From Streptomyces lanatus (lineage in GTDB: Bacteria > Actinomycetota > Actinomycetes > Streptomycetales > Streptomycetaceae), in assembly GCF_014655715.1 (NCBI RefSeq), contig NZ_BNBM01000002.1, positions 62,001 through 126,000 of the forward strand: a stretch of 64,000 bases of DNA, written 5' to 3'. The first letter of the stretch is position 1, and every line of letters begins with the position of its first letter. Below are positions 18,329 to 26,957 of the stretch, one piece after another. A program made the translations under genes and the position numbers. The notes beneath the pieces were generated by a model. The model did not search any database. It was not told where the DNA came from and saw only the letters and a program-made list of their open reading frames with translations.

Positions 18329-18582
18329 CGGTACCTCCGGGCAGAGCGGACATCTTGCGAACTGGCGGACGATCGTGGCCGGGCGGCCACGTTGATGGCG
18401 AGGCTACCGTGCGGCGGCGCAAGGAGTGTGACGTACCGTCCGTCCCGGTGCCGCCAAACGCCTGCCATTCACCCGGCAGGACGCTTGTACGGGTGTGAGC
18501 CGTTGCATGAGTCGGGCGGGAACCCTCATCCGTTGTTATGGGTTGGAAATCATGACAGCGTCGAACGAGGGGATGGCCGGGC

Positions 18583-19458
18583 ATGCGGAAGTCGCGGCAC
18601 GTCGTGCTCGCCGCCCTGACTGCGGCGGTTGTCGGTGTCGCCGGCTGTGACGCGGTGGGCGGTGACGAGTCGGCCCCGACGCAGTCGCGCGGCGCGCGGC
18701 CGTCGCCGAAGCCGACGCCGACCTGGGACCGCAGCCCGGCGTCCGTCGCGGCGGTCGGTGACTCCATCACCCGGGGTTTCGACGCCTGCTCGGTCCTGTC
18801 GGACTGCCCCGAGGTGTCCTGGGCGACCGGAAGCAGCGCCGAGGTCGACAGTCTGGCGGTGCGTCTGCTGGGGAAGGCGAAGGCGGCGGGGAACAGTTGG
18901 AACTACGCGGTGACGGGGGCCCGGATGGCGGACGTGCCGGGTCAGATGGCCCAGGCGGCGACCCGCAGGCCGGAGTTGGTGGCGGTGATGGCGGGCGCCA
19001 ATGACGCCTGTCGTGAGACGCCCGAGGCGATGACCCCGGTGGCCGACTTCCGCGCGCAGTTCGAGGACGCCATGAGCACGCTGCGCGAGTCCCTGCCGAA
19101 GACGCAGGTGTTCGTGGCGAGCGTGCCGAATCTGAAGCGGCTGTGGGAGCAGGGCAAGGACAATCCGCTGGGCAAGCAGGTGTGGAAGCTGGGGATCTGC
19201 CCGTCGATGCTGAGCGACCCCGACTCCCTGACCACGCTGGCCAACCAGCGGCGCGACACGGTGCAGGAGCGTGTCGAGGCGTACAACAAGGTGCTGGAAG
19301 ATGTCTGCGCGAAGGACCGCCGGTGTCGTTTCGACGACGGCGCGGTGTACGACTTCCGTTTCGGCGCCGAGCAGCTGAGCCGTTGGGACTGGTTCCATCC
19401 GAGTGTCGACGGTCAGGCACGGCTGGCCGAGATCGCCTACCGGACCGTGACGAACTAG
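18583..19458 (+). CDS. Lipoprotein SGNH/GDSL hydrolase
   Basis: 291-aa secreted esterase/lipase-like protein. The signal ends at a lipobox-like GVAGC with Cys22 as the lipidation site, followed by a Pro/Ser/Thr linker to about residue 48. Block I GDSIT gives Ser61, block III GAND gives Asn140, and DWFHPS gives Asp269 and His272, completing the SGNH set. Expected to act on acyl esters at the cell surface. The start ATG at 18583 follows GAGGGG by 10 nt. GalM follows after 10 nt but seems to have its own promoter. Confidence 0.88.
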   Translation: MRKSRHVVLAALTAAVVGVAGCDAVGGDESAPTQSRGARPSPKPTPTWDRSPASVAAVGDSITRGFDACSVLSDCPEVSWATGSSAEVDSLAVRLLGKAKAAGNSWNYAVTGARMADVPGQMAQAATRRPELVAVMAGANDACRETPEAMTPVADFRAQFEDAMSTLRESLPKTQVFVASVPNLKRLWEQGKDNPLGKQVWKLGICPSMLSDPDSLTTLANQRRDTVQERVEAYNKVLEDVCAKDRRCRFDDGAVYDFRFGAEQLSRWDWFHPSVDGQARLAEIAYRTVTN

Positions 19459-19461
19459 TGT
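19456..19461 (+). promoter_or_regulatory. -10 hexamer TAGTGT overlapping a stop codon
   Basis: The TAG stop codon of the SGNH gene is the first half of TAGTGT, which ends 7 nt before the galM ATG at 19469. No Shine-Dalgarno is seen, so galM may have a leaderless transcript. Confidence 0.45.
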
Positions 19462-19468
19462 TCCGCTC

Positions 19469-20452
19469 ATGAGCGAACACTTCGGCACACTTTCCGACGG
19501 CACCGAGGTCCGGCGCTGGACCCTGGAGCGTGCGGGCGTACGGGTACGGGTGCTGTCGTACGGCGGGATCGTGCAGTCGCTGGAGGTGCCGGACCGGGAC
19601 GGGCATCCGGCGGACGTGGTGCTGGGGTTCGCCGATCTGGAGGGCTATCTGACCCACCCGGGGCCGTATCTGGGCGCCCTCATCGGCCGCTACGCCAACC
19701 GGATCGCGGGCGGCCGCTTCCCGCTGGACGGTCTGACGTACGCGCTGGAGCCCAACAACGCGCCCAACTCCCTGCACGGCGGAGCGCACGGCTTCGACAA
19801 GCGGGTGTGGGAGGTGACGCCGGTCGAGCACGGGGTGCGTCTGAGCCGGGTCAGCCCGCATGGCGAGGAGGGCTTCCCCGGGACGCTGGAGGTCTCGGCG
19901 ACGTACACCCTGTCGTCCGAGGGCGCGCTGCGGATCGCGTACGAGGCGGTGACGGACGCACCGACGGTGGTGAATCTGACGAACCACAGCTACTTCGATC
20001 TGGCCGGTGCGAGAGCCGGTTCCGGTGACGCGGGCGGGCATGAACTGCGGCTGGCGGCCTCCCGGTTCACCCCGGTCGACGCGGACCTCATCCCGACCGG
20101 CACCCTGGACGATGTCGCGGGCACGCGCTTCGACTTCCGTCAGTCGCGCAAGGTCGGCACCGGGTACGACCACAACTTCGTGCTGGACAAGGGCGTGACG
20201 GCGAGCCCCGAGCAGGTCGCCGAGCTGTACGCCCCGTCGACCGGCCGTGCGCTGACGGTGGCGACCACCGAGCCCGGCCTCCAGCTCTACACCGCCGACC
20301 ATCTGACCGAGCCCTTCGCCCCCGGCGACGGCATCGCGCTGGAGACCCAGCACTTCCCCGACTCCCCGAACCGGCCGGACTTCCCGGGGACGGTGCTGCG
20401 GCCGGGCGAGGTGTTCCGCTCGGAGACGGTGTACGGCTTCTCCGCGCGCTGA
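19469..20452 (+). CDS. galM: Aldose 1-epimerase (mutarotase), cytoplasmic
   Basis: Interconverts alpha and beta anomers of aldoses such as galactose or glucose. 327 aa, no signal peptide. The galactose mutarotase active site is visible: His103 (NSLHGG), His173 (TNHSYF) as acid, and Glu292 (LETQHFPDSPN) as base. RYANRI (75-80) is also conserved. It lies convergent to a GH3 glucosidase gene, a fitting neighbour. A second, exported paralogue is encoded at 50759-51907. Confidence 0.94.
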   Translation: MSEHFGTLSDGTEVRRWTLERAGVRVRVLSYGGIVQSLEVPDRDGHPADVVLGFADLEGYLTHPGPYLGALIGRYANRIAGGRFPLDGLTYALEPNNAPNSLHGGAHGFDKRVWEVTPVEHGVRLSRVSPHGEEGFPGTLEVSATYTLSSEGALRIAYEAVTDAPTVVNLTNHSYFDLAGARAGSGDAGGHELRLAASRFTPVDADLIPTGTLDDVAGTRFDFRQSRKVGTGYDHNFVLDKGVTASPEQVAELYAPSTGRALTVATTEPGLQLYTADHLTEPFAPGDGIALETQHFPDSPNRPDFPGTVLRPGEVFRSETVYGFSAR

Positions 20453-20531
20453 GGGCCCCGAGGCGAACGCACGAGCCCCGGTCCAGGTGTCAGGGCCTGA
20501 ACCGGGGCTGTTCCTGGGTACTTCTCCCGCG

Positions 20532-22967
20532 TCAGACGTTAATCGTCGCCGTCACCCGACGGTCCGCGATCGAGCGCCCCACCTGGATCTCGTACGAACC
20601 CTTCACAAAGGTCCACGAATTGGCCGTCTCGTCCCACACCTCGAAGGCCCGGCGCGGCAGCTCGATCACGGCCTCGCCCCGCTCCCCCGGCCCCGCCTCG
20701 ACGCCCGCGAACCCGGCGAGCCAGCGTGCCGGACGGTCGGTGTCCGGCTCGCTCGGCGCGACGTAGATCTGCACGACCTCACGCCCCGCGCGCTCGCCGG
20801 AGTTGCGGACGCGGACGGTGACGGTCGTGCCCCGGACCTCGGCGGACTCGTAGGTCCAGTCGGTGTAGCCGAGGCCGTGTCCGAAGGGGTACGAGGGGAT
20901 GGCGCGCTCCTTCTCCCAGGCGCGGTAGCCGATGAAGACGCCCTCGGTGTACGGGAGTCGGCCGTCCGACGGCACGACCTCGGTGACCGGGGCGGCGGTG
21001 AGGGAGCCCCAGGTGGTGGGGAGCCGCCCGCCCGGCTCATGGGCGCCTGTGAGGACGTCGGCCAGGGCCGCGCCGCCCTCCTGTCCGGGGAACCAGCTGA
21101 GCAGCACGGCGGCTACGTCCTCGCGCCAGGGCAGTTCCACCGGGGAGCCGGAGTTGACGACCACGACGGTGTGGGGGTTGGCGGCGGCGACGGCCCGGAC
21201 CAGCTCGTCCTGGCGGCCGGGCAACCCGAGGTCGGTGCGGTCGTAGCCCTCGGACTCGACGCGGTCGGTGGTGGCGACCACGACGACGGCCGTGTCGGCG
21301 GCCCGGGCGGCCTCGACGGCCTCGGCGATCAGCTCGTCGGGGTCGCGCTGCGGCTCCTGGTGGGCGAGGGTGAACCCGACGACCTTCATGGGCGCGTCCT
21401 CGGGGAACTCGACGACATGGGTGAGGGAGACCTCGACCGGTTCACCGGCGGTGAGTTCGGGCTGGGCGCGTGGGACGGGGGCGCCGAAGAAGGTGATGAA
21501 GGGGTCGTCCTTGGCGGGCCGCTGGACGTCGTCGTAGTACGCCGTCCCGTCGATGACGAGGGTGAAGGCGCCGATGCCCTTGATGCCGAAGGTGTGCGGG
21601 CCGGTGGCGCGCGGGGTGAAGGTACCGGTCAGTTCGACGGTGTGCAGGGTGTCGTGGGTGACGCCGTCGGGGAGGTCGGCGCCCATCCACTGGATCTGTC
21701 CGTTGGGGGCGGACCCGGTGCCGATGACCTGGCCGTCCTTGTCCCGGCACACGGCTCGCAGCTCGAAGCCCTTGTCGGCGACGGCGAGTTCGGTGTTCGG
21801 GTCGGCTCCGACTGCGTAGGTGAGGGTGCCCTCGGGGAGGGCGGCGGTGAGGCCGTCGAGCGGGGAGACGACCCGGGCCGGGAAGACCGTCGCCGAGCCC
21901 CCGCCGAGGACGCGGGCGTCGCGGGCGGCGGCGCCGATGAGGGCGACCGTGCCGTTCGGCCTGAGGGGGAGGGCGCCCTGGTTGCGGACCAGGACGAAGG
22001 AGCGGCGGGCGATCTCGCGGGCGAGTTCCGTGCCGTCGATCTGCTCGGGGGGCTCGGCGACGACCGGTTCGGCGCCGTCCAGGATGCCGACGCGGGCGGC
22101 GAGCCGCAGGACGTTGCGCACGGCGTCGTCGACCTTGCCCTCGGCGGCCTTCCCGTCCCGCACGGCCCGGGCGAGGGCGTCGCCGTAGACGGTCCGGGGG
22201 CCGGGCATGGCGACGTCGAGGCCGCCCTCGATGGCGGCGACGGTGTCGCGGGCGGCCATCCAGTCGGAGACGTTGTAGCCGTCGAAGCCCCACTCGCCGC
22301 GCAGGACCTCGTTGACGAGGTGGTGGTGCTCGGTCATCGTCGTGCCGTTGACCGTGTTGTAGGCGGTCATGATGCCCCAGGGGTGGGCGTTCTCGACGAT
22401 GATCTCGAAGGGCGCCAGATAAAGCTCGCGCAGGGCGCGTGCGGAGACGACGTTGTCGACGGTGAAGCGGTCGGTCTCGGCGTCGTTGGCGACGAAGTGC
22501 TTGACGGTGGTGCCGACGCCGCCGGACTGCACACCACTGACATACCCGGCGCCGATCACGCCCGTCAGATACGGGTCCTCGCTGTACGCCTCGAAGTGCC
22601 GCCCGCCGAGCGGTGAGCGATGCAGGTTGACGGTCGGGGCGAGCAGCACATGGACGCCCTTGCGGCGGGCCTCCTGGGCGAGGAGGGTGCCGGCGCGGCG
22701 GGCGAGACCCGGGTCCCAGGCGGCGGCGAGGGCGGTGGGCGAGGGCAGCGCGACGGAGGGGTCGTCCGCGGTCCAGCGCACACCCCGGACGCCGATCGGG
22801 CCGTCGGACATCACGAGCGACTTCAGGCCGATCTCGGGGAGCGCGGGCAGGGTCCACATGTCCTGGCCGGCGAGCAGTCGCGCCTTCGCGTCGAGGTCGA
22901 GCCGGGCGAGGGCCGCCTCGACGACCGCCTCGCGTGCTTCATCGGCCTGGGTGCGGGTTCCCGCCAT
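20532..22967 (-). CDS. Glycoside hydrolase family 3 beta-glucosidase with PA14 insert
   Basis: 811-aa enzyme that releases sugar from the non-reducing end of beta-glucosides; no signal peptide, so probably intracellular. The GH3 N-domain contains KHFVANDAET and the nucleophile Asp235 (GYNVSDWM). The C-domain has ESEGYDRTDLGLPG with Glu571/Glu573 as candidate acid/base, an inserted PA14-like module at about 400-535 (GPHTFGIKGIGAFTLVIDG), and a fibronectin-III-like end. This order matches KmBglI-type GH3 enzymes. The start ATG 22967 has GAGGAGG 7 nt upstream. A divergent TetR gene is the likely local regulator. Confidence 0.94.
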   Translation of the reverse strand: MAGTRTQADEAREAVVEAALARLDLDAKARLLAGQDMWTLPALPEIGLKSLVMSDGPIGVRGVRWTADDPSVALPSPTALAAAWDPGLARRAGTLLAQEARRKGVHVLLAPTVNLHRSPLGGRHFEAYSEDPYLTGVIGAGYVSGVQSGGVGTTVKHFVANDAETDRFTVDNVVSARALRELYLAPFEIIVENAHPWGIMTAYNTVNGTTMTEHHHLVNEVLRGEWGFDGYNVSDWMAARDTVAAIEGGLDVAMPGPRTVYGDALARAVRDGKAAEGKVDDAVRNVLRLAARVGILDGAEPVVAEPPEQIDGTELAREIARRSFVLVRNQGALPLRPNGTVALIGAAARDARVLGGGSATVFPARVVSPLDGLTAALPEGTLTYAVGADPNTELAVADKGFELRAVCRDKDGQVIGTGSAPNGQIQWMGADLPDGVTHDTLHTVELTGTFTPRATGPHTFGIKGIGAFTLVIDGTAYYDDVQRPAKDDPFITFFGAPVPRAQPELTAGEPVEVSLTHVVEFPEDAPMKVVGFTLAHQEPQRDPDELIAEAVEAARAADTAVVVVATTDRVESEGYDRTDLGLPGRQDELVRAVAAANPHTVVVVNSGSPVELPWREDVAAVLLSWFPGQEGGAALADVLTGAHEPGGRLPTTWGSLTAAPVTEVVPSDGRLPYTEGVFIGYRAWEKERAIPSYPFGHGLGYTDWTYESAEVRGTTVTVRVRNSGERAGREVVQIYVAPSEPDTDRPARWLAGFAGVEAGPGERGEAVIELPRRAFEVWDETANSWTFVKGSYEIQVGRSIADRRVTATINV

Positions 22968-23017
22968 CGCGGCGCCTCCTCGTTGAGTCCGGGCAGTGCC
23001 TCCATCCTGCATCGGTC

Positions 23018-23035
23018 ACCTGTAGATCGGTAGGT
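23018..23035. promoter_or_regulatory. Imperfect palindrome ACCT-N10-AGGT between GH3 and TetR genes
   Basis: ACCTGTAGATCGGTAGGT (6 of 9 positions symmetrical) lies midway between the divergent GH3 and TetR starts. Candidate operator only. Confidence 0.35.
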
Positions 23036-23075
23036 TTCGTTATCTTGCTGTTATTTTCCGGGTACGTCGATGTCG

Positions 23076-23081
23076 TACGGT
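23076..23081 (+). promoter_or_regulatory. -10 hexamer TACGGT of a probable leaderless promoter
   Basis: TACGGT ends 6 nt before the TetR ATG at 23088. No Shine-Dalgarno precedes the ATG. Confidence 0.45.
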
Positions 23082-23087
23082 GACGCC

Positions 23088-23660
23088 ATGAACGCGAGGG
23101 TCAGGAGCGAGGAGCGCCGCGCCGAGATCGTGCGGGCGGCCCTGGAGGTGATCGCCGAGCGCGGTTACCGGGGGGCGAGTCTGGGCGCGGTCGCCGAGCG
23201 GGTCGGGCTCACCCAGCAGGGGCTGCTGCACTACTTCCCGACCAAGGACGCGCTGCTCGTCGCCGTGCTCCAGGAGCGGGACCAGTGGGACGCGGTGCCC
23301 AACACCCGGTGGCGCATGGACCTGCTGGCCTCACTGGTCGAGTACAACGCGATGCGCCCCGGCATCATCCAGACCTTCTCGGCCCTGCTCGGCGAGAGCG
23401 TGACGGAGGGGCATCCGGCGCGCGCCTACTTCACCGACCGTTACGTCCAGGTCCGCGCGAACATGGCGGAGATGCTGCGCGCCGAGTACGGCGACCACCT
23501 CCCGAACGGCCTCACCCCGGAACGCACGGCCCCCCTGCTGGTCGCCGTGATGGACGGCCTCCAGTACCAGTGGCTCCTGGACCCGGAGTCGGTGGACATG
23601 CCGGGCGCGTTCCGGGACTTCCTCACGCTGCTGGGCGAGAACCGGGAAGACGCGGGCTGA
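23088..23660 (+). CDS. TetR family regulator, divergent from GH3 glucosidase
   Basis: 190-aa regulator. HTH at about 8-52 (EIVRAALEVIAERGYRGASL, then VAERVGLTQQGLLHYFPTKD); the C-terminal part contains PGIIQTFSALLGESVTEGHPA, a pattern seen in TetR proteins paired with glycosidase genes. It probably represses the adjacent GH3 gene in response to a glucoside. The start ATG 23088 is preferred over 23070 because a leaderless -10 ends 6 nt upstream. Confidence 0.92.
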   Translation: MNARVRSEERRAEIVRAALEVIAERGYRGASLGAVAERVGLTQQGLLHYFPTKDALLVAVLQERDQWDAVPNTRWRMDLLASLVEYNAMRPGIIQTFSALLGESVTEGHPARAYFTDRYVQVRANMAEMLRAEYGDHLPNGLTPERTAPLLVAVMDGLQYQWLLDPESVDMPGAFRDFLTLLGENREDAG

Positions 23661-23664
23661 CCAC

Positions 23665-23760
23665 GGCGACGACCTCCACCTCCACGCGGGCCTCCGGCCG
23701 GAACAGCTTCGGCACCTCGACGTCCGCGAGGCCCGCGCCGTGCGCGGGGAGAAGCGCGGC
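23665..23760 (-). pseudogene. Possible C-terminal remnant of a RidA/YjgF-family gene
   Basis: On the minus strand about 32 codons read HGAGLADVEVPKLFRPEARV then EVEVVAVV, resembling the last beta strand and V-E-V-E-x-x-A-V ending of Rid-family (YjgF) proteins. No start or body of such a gene remains. Rid genes are often divergent from LysR genes, and a truncated LysR gene lies just beyond the adjacent repeat. The resemblance is short, so this is tentative. Confidence 0.35.
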
Positions 23761-23764
23761 GATC

Positions 23765-23835
23765 AAACCAGCCCGTCCGGCGTTTGAGGACGAGGCCGTT
23801 CAGGCCGAAAGGGGGTCTGGGGGCTCTGCCCCCAG
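23765..23835 (+). repeat. Dispersed Streptomyces intergenic repeat with hairpin
   Basis: Contains AGCCCGTCCGGCGTTTGAGG followed by ACGAGGCCGTTCAGGCCGAA and ends in CTGGGGGC-TCT-GCCCCCAG (23817-23835), an 8-bp perfect stem. From memory, this CCGTCCGGCGTTTGAGGACGA sequence recurs in intergenic regions of many Streptomyces genomes. Here it lies at the junction of two truncated genes. Confidence 0.6.
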
Positions 23836-23911
23836 GGCGGCGGCACCAACGTCAGGGCTGGCAGTCCACGGTGCCAGGTGCCCCGGCCGAGCGAGCGGCA
23901 GCCCTTGGCAG

Positions 23912-24772
23912 GGCTCGTTCACCGGTGCCGCCCGGGCCCTCGGGTGGACGCAGTCGGCGGTGTCCCGTCAGATCGCCACGCTGGAGGGGGCGTTGGGCGG
24001 TGCGCCGCTGTTCGACCGGATGCCGCGCGGGGTGCGGCTGACCGAGGCCGGGCGGGTGCTCGTGCCGTATGCCGAGGCGGTGGCGGAGTCGTTGCACGGG
24101 GCCGTGCGGGAGCTGGCCGCGCTGCGGGAGGTGGCCGGAGGGCGGCTGCGGTTCGGGGCGTTCGCCACGGCGGACGCGGCGCTCGTACCGCTCGCCCTCG
24201 GCGCCTTCCGCGCCCGGCACCCAGGGGTCCTGGTCAGCCGCGAGGAGGGCTTCACCCCGGGCCTCCTGGACCGGCTCGGCGCGGGGCATCTCGATCTGGC
24301 GGTGGTCTCGACGACGGGCAGTGCGCCCTTGGAAACGTTCGAACTCCACCACCTCCTCGACGAGTGTCTGTACGTCGCCGTCCCCGCCGGCCATCCGCTG
24401 GCCGGAAACGGCCCCGTCCGGCTCGGCCGGCTGGCCGACGCCGACTGGATCTCCGGCAGCTCCCGACCCGAGGGCACCCTCCTGGACGCGGCCCTGCGGC
24501 AGGGGTTCAGCCCGCGGGTGGCGCATGTCGTCGGTGAGTGGACCGCCAAGCAGGGGTACGTCGCCGCCGGCCTCGGGGTGACCCTGGTCCCGGCGCTGGC
24601 CGCGACCTCCGTACGACCGGACGTCACGCTGCTGCCGGTACGGGACGAAGGCGCCCCGGCGCGGGCGGTGTACGCGGCGACGGCGCGGGGGCGGTCGCTG
24701 ACGCCGACCGTGGAGGCGTTCGTGGGAGCCCTGCGGGAGGCGGCGGCGAAGATTCCCCGCACCATGGCGTAG
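23912..24772 (+). pseudogene. LysR family regulator, 5'-truncated
   Basis: 286 codons match a LysR regulator from GSFTGAARALGWTQSAVSRQ (second half of the HTH) to the end of the substrate-binding domain (RFGAFATADAALVPLALGAF, then DLAVVSTTG and GVTLVPALAA). The usual first about 15 residues before GSFT are absent. The upstream frame (PGRASGSPWQ) has no LysR character and no ATG or GTG until far inside the TetR gene. The wing and HTH start are therefore lost and the protein is probably not made or cannot bind DNA. The break coincides with the dispersed repeat at 23765-23835. Confidence 0.7.
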
Positions 24773-24846
24773 ACCACTCCCGCCACGCGATACTTCCGGC
24801 GTCCCACACCACGCACCCCCACCGTGACGGAAGGACCGGAATCGCC

Positions 24847-26100
24847 TTGAATTCCCTACGTGTTCGGATCGGCGTCCTCGGCCTCGCCCTGCTGGCCGGG
24901 CTCTCGGCCCCGACGGCGGGAGCCTCCGCCGCGCCCGGTACGGCGGTCGCGCCGACCGTCGAGGAGCAGCGGCTCGACAAGGCGGTGCCGCAGGAGATCC
25001 TGCGCCGCTCCGGATTCGACGCGGCGGCGCAGGAGTTCACCCGTGACCTTCGCGCCGCTCACTCCTACGCACAGGCCCGTCGTGTCGTCGTACGCGAAGG
25101 GTCGGCGCTGTGGCGGAGGGCGGTCGACCGGGCGCAGGGGCGGGGGCCGGTCGGGGGTGATCTGAGCCGGGACGACGACCGGCCGCTGTACTGGGCGCGG
25201 TTGTCGATGACACGGGAGGTGCGGGGCTGGGAGTCAGGGTTCGGCTTGAGTGACGCGCAACGATCGGATCTGCTGGGTGAGTTGGAGCGTGCCTCACGTG
25301 GGCAGGCGGACATCCGCTACCGACACGGGGGCCGGCGGGTCCTCGTCACCGGGTTCGATCCCTTCACCCTCGACCGTGACATCCGTATCTCCAACCCGTC
25401 CGGGGCCACCGCGCTCGCTCTCGACGGGACGGTGATCGAGACGGCGGACGGGCCGGCGCGGGTGGAGACCGCCGTGTTCCCGGTGCGGTGGCAGGACTTC
25501 GCCGACGGGACGGTGGAGCGGACGCTGCGGCCGTATCTGAAGCAGGTCGACCTGTTCACGACCGTGAGCCAGGGGCGGGTCGGGCGGTTCGACGTCGAGC
25601 GGACCAACGGGGCCTGGCGGGGCGGCTTCCCGGACAACGACAACGTCTCCCGCACCGAGACCGTGCCGGTCTCCGATCCGGCCTCGCAGCCGCAGTGGAC
25701 GACCACGACACTGCCGTACGCGGCGATCGTCGCCGCGAACACCGGGCGGTTCCCCGTGTACGACAACACCAGCGTGACCGAGATCCCGGCGGGCGGGACG
25801 CAGGCCGTCGTGCGGCCGGACGGGCCCACGCCGGGTTCGACCGCGCGGGCCGGGGGCGGTGGGGACTATCTGTCCAACGAGATCGCCTACCGGGCCACGC
25901 TGCTGCGGGACCGGCTCGGCCTGCACGACACCCTGCCGGGCGGGCATGTGCACACGCCGGTGCTGCAGTTCGGGGCGGGGAACACGGATCCGGCGACGGG
26001 GGCGGTGACGGATCCGGAGTTCGTGCGGAACCGGCTGGACATCATCGCCCAGGTACGGACGATCCTGAAGGTGGCGGCGGAGAGCCCGGTCACCAGCTGA
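24847..26100 (+). CDS. Secreted C15 (pyroglutamyl peptidase I)-like protein with Cys-to-Ser substitution
   Basis: 417-aa protein with a Sec signal (hydrophobic 7-20, cleavage near ASA at 26-28). Residues about 163-380 align by eye with pyroglutamyl peptidase I: VLVTGFDPF and NPS at 165-185, GRVGRFDVERTNGA with Glu251, PDND at 262-265, DYLSNEIAYRA, and GHVHTP with His369. At the position of the catalytic Cys (family TFVCNHLFY) there is Ser343, so a normal thiol protease is not expected. A helical region of about 130 residues precedes the domain. The start is TTG at 24847, behind GGAAGGACC. Its end overlaps the convergent EI24 gene by 11 bp. Confidence 0.75.
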   Translation: MNSLRVRIGVLGLALLAGLSAPTAGASAAPGTAVAPTVEEQRLDKAVPQEILRRSGFDAAAQEFTRDLRAAHSYAQARRVVVREGSALWRRAVDRAQGRGPVGGDLSRDDDRPLYWARLSMTREVRGWESGFGLSDAQRSDLLGELERASRGQADIRYRHGGRRVLVTGFDPFTLDRDIRISNPSGATALALDGTVIETADGPARVETAVFPVRWQDFADGTVERTLRPYLKQVDLFTTVSQGRVGRFDVERTNGAWRGGFPDNDNVSRTETVPVSDPASQPQWTTTTLPYAAIVAANTGRFPVYDNTSVTEIPAGGTQAVVRPDGPTPGSTARAGGGGDYLSNEIAYRATLLRDRLGLHDTLPGGHVHTPVLQFGAGNTDPATGAVTDPEFVRNRLDIIAQVRTILKVAAESPVTS

Positions 26101-26887
26101 CGTGCTCGCCCTCGGGCACGGGCGCCGCGGCCTCCTCCACCGTCTCCTCCCCCATCAGCTCCCGAGCCATCAGCGTCGCCCCCGCCACCGCCCCCGGCAT
26201 CAGGAACACCGCCACGAACGGCACCAGGAAGGCTGCGGCGAGGGGGGTGCCGAAGCCCCAGACGAGGGTCTTGCGGGAGCGGAGGCGGGTGAGGCGGTCG
26301 CGGAGTTCCACGCGGCGGCGCTGGAGGGCCACGGCCGTGAGTTCCTCGGTGAGGAAGAAGCCGGTGACGACGACGCCGATGACCGGTACGACCGTCTGGC
26401 CGACGACCGGGATGAAGCCGAGGGCGAAGAGCAGGACGCCCCAGAGGGCGGCGCGCAGCACCACGCGCAGGCTGTCCCGGCCCGAGATCAGCAGTTCGCG
26501 CCAGAGCGCGAGGCCGGACCCGGGTGCCGTGCCGTCGGGGGACACGTCGCGGTCGACCTTCTCGGAGAGGCTCTCGTAGAAGGGCTGGCCGATCAGAAGG
26601 GTGACCGCGGTGAAGGTGACCACGGACAGAAGGAGGCCGAGGGCGAAGAGGACGGCGGTGAGGAAGCCGCGGAACAGGCCCTGCCACGGGCTCGACCAGT
26701 CGTCGGCGAACGGCGTCGACCAGGACACGAAGTCCTCGCCCCAGAGCGCGAGGGCCACCAGTGCCGCGGCGTAGAGCACCAGGGTGATCAGACCCGGGAT
26801 CAGGCCGAAACCGTACTGCTTGCCGTGCCGGGCCACCCATCGCTGGCCCTTGAGGAGATACCTGAAACCGGTCCCGAGATCGCGCAT
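26090..26887 (-). CDS. EI24/CysZ-like integral membrane protein
   Basis: 265-aa membrane protein with hydrophobic segments at about 28-48, 72-100, 140-178 and 210-235, and the EI24-family stretch GQPFYESLSEKVD (99-111). Related CysZ proteins have been linked to sulfate uptake, but most actinobacterial EI24-domain proteins are uncharacterised and no sulfur genes are nearby. ATG start at 26887. Convergent overlap with the C15-like gene. Confidence 0.85.
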   Translation of the reverse strand: MRDLGTGFRYLLKGQRWVARHGKQYGFGLIPGLITLVLYAAALVALALWGEDFVSWSTPFADDWSSPWQGLFRGFLTAVLFALGLLLSVVTFTAVTLLIGQPFYESLSEKVDRDVSPDGTAPGSGLALWRELLISGRDSLRVVLRAALWGVLLFALGFIPVVGQTVVPVIGVVVTGFFLTEELTAVALQRRRVELRDRLTRLRSRKTLVWGFGTPLAAAFLVPFVAVFLMPGAVAGATLMARELMGEETVEEAAAPVPEGEHVSW

Positions 26888-26957
26888 GGACCGAACTCTA
26901 GTCGGGGCTTGTCACACCGCAGTCACAGCCGCTTCGGGGCGCCGTCACCGCGACCGC

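Noticed and set aside
18329..18582. RNA gene or riboswitch between DUF3145 and the SGNH gene
   Set aside because: Only short G+C stems such as GGCCGGGCGGCC were seen; no conserved RNA pattern could be recognised.
23285..23911. Possible N-terminal extension of the LysR protein into the TetR gene
   Set aside because: The frame overlaps a convincing TetR gene and a dispersed repeat and shows no LysR-like residues before GSFTGAAR.
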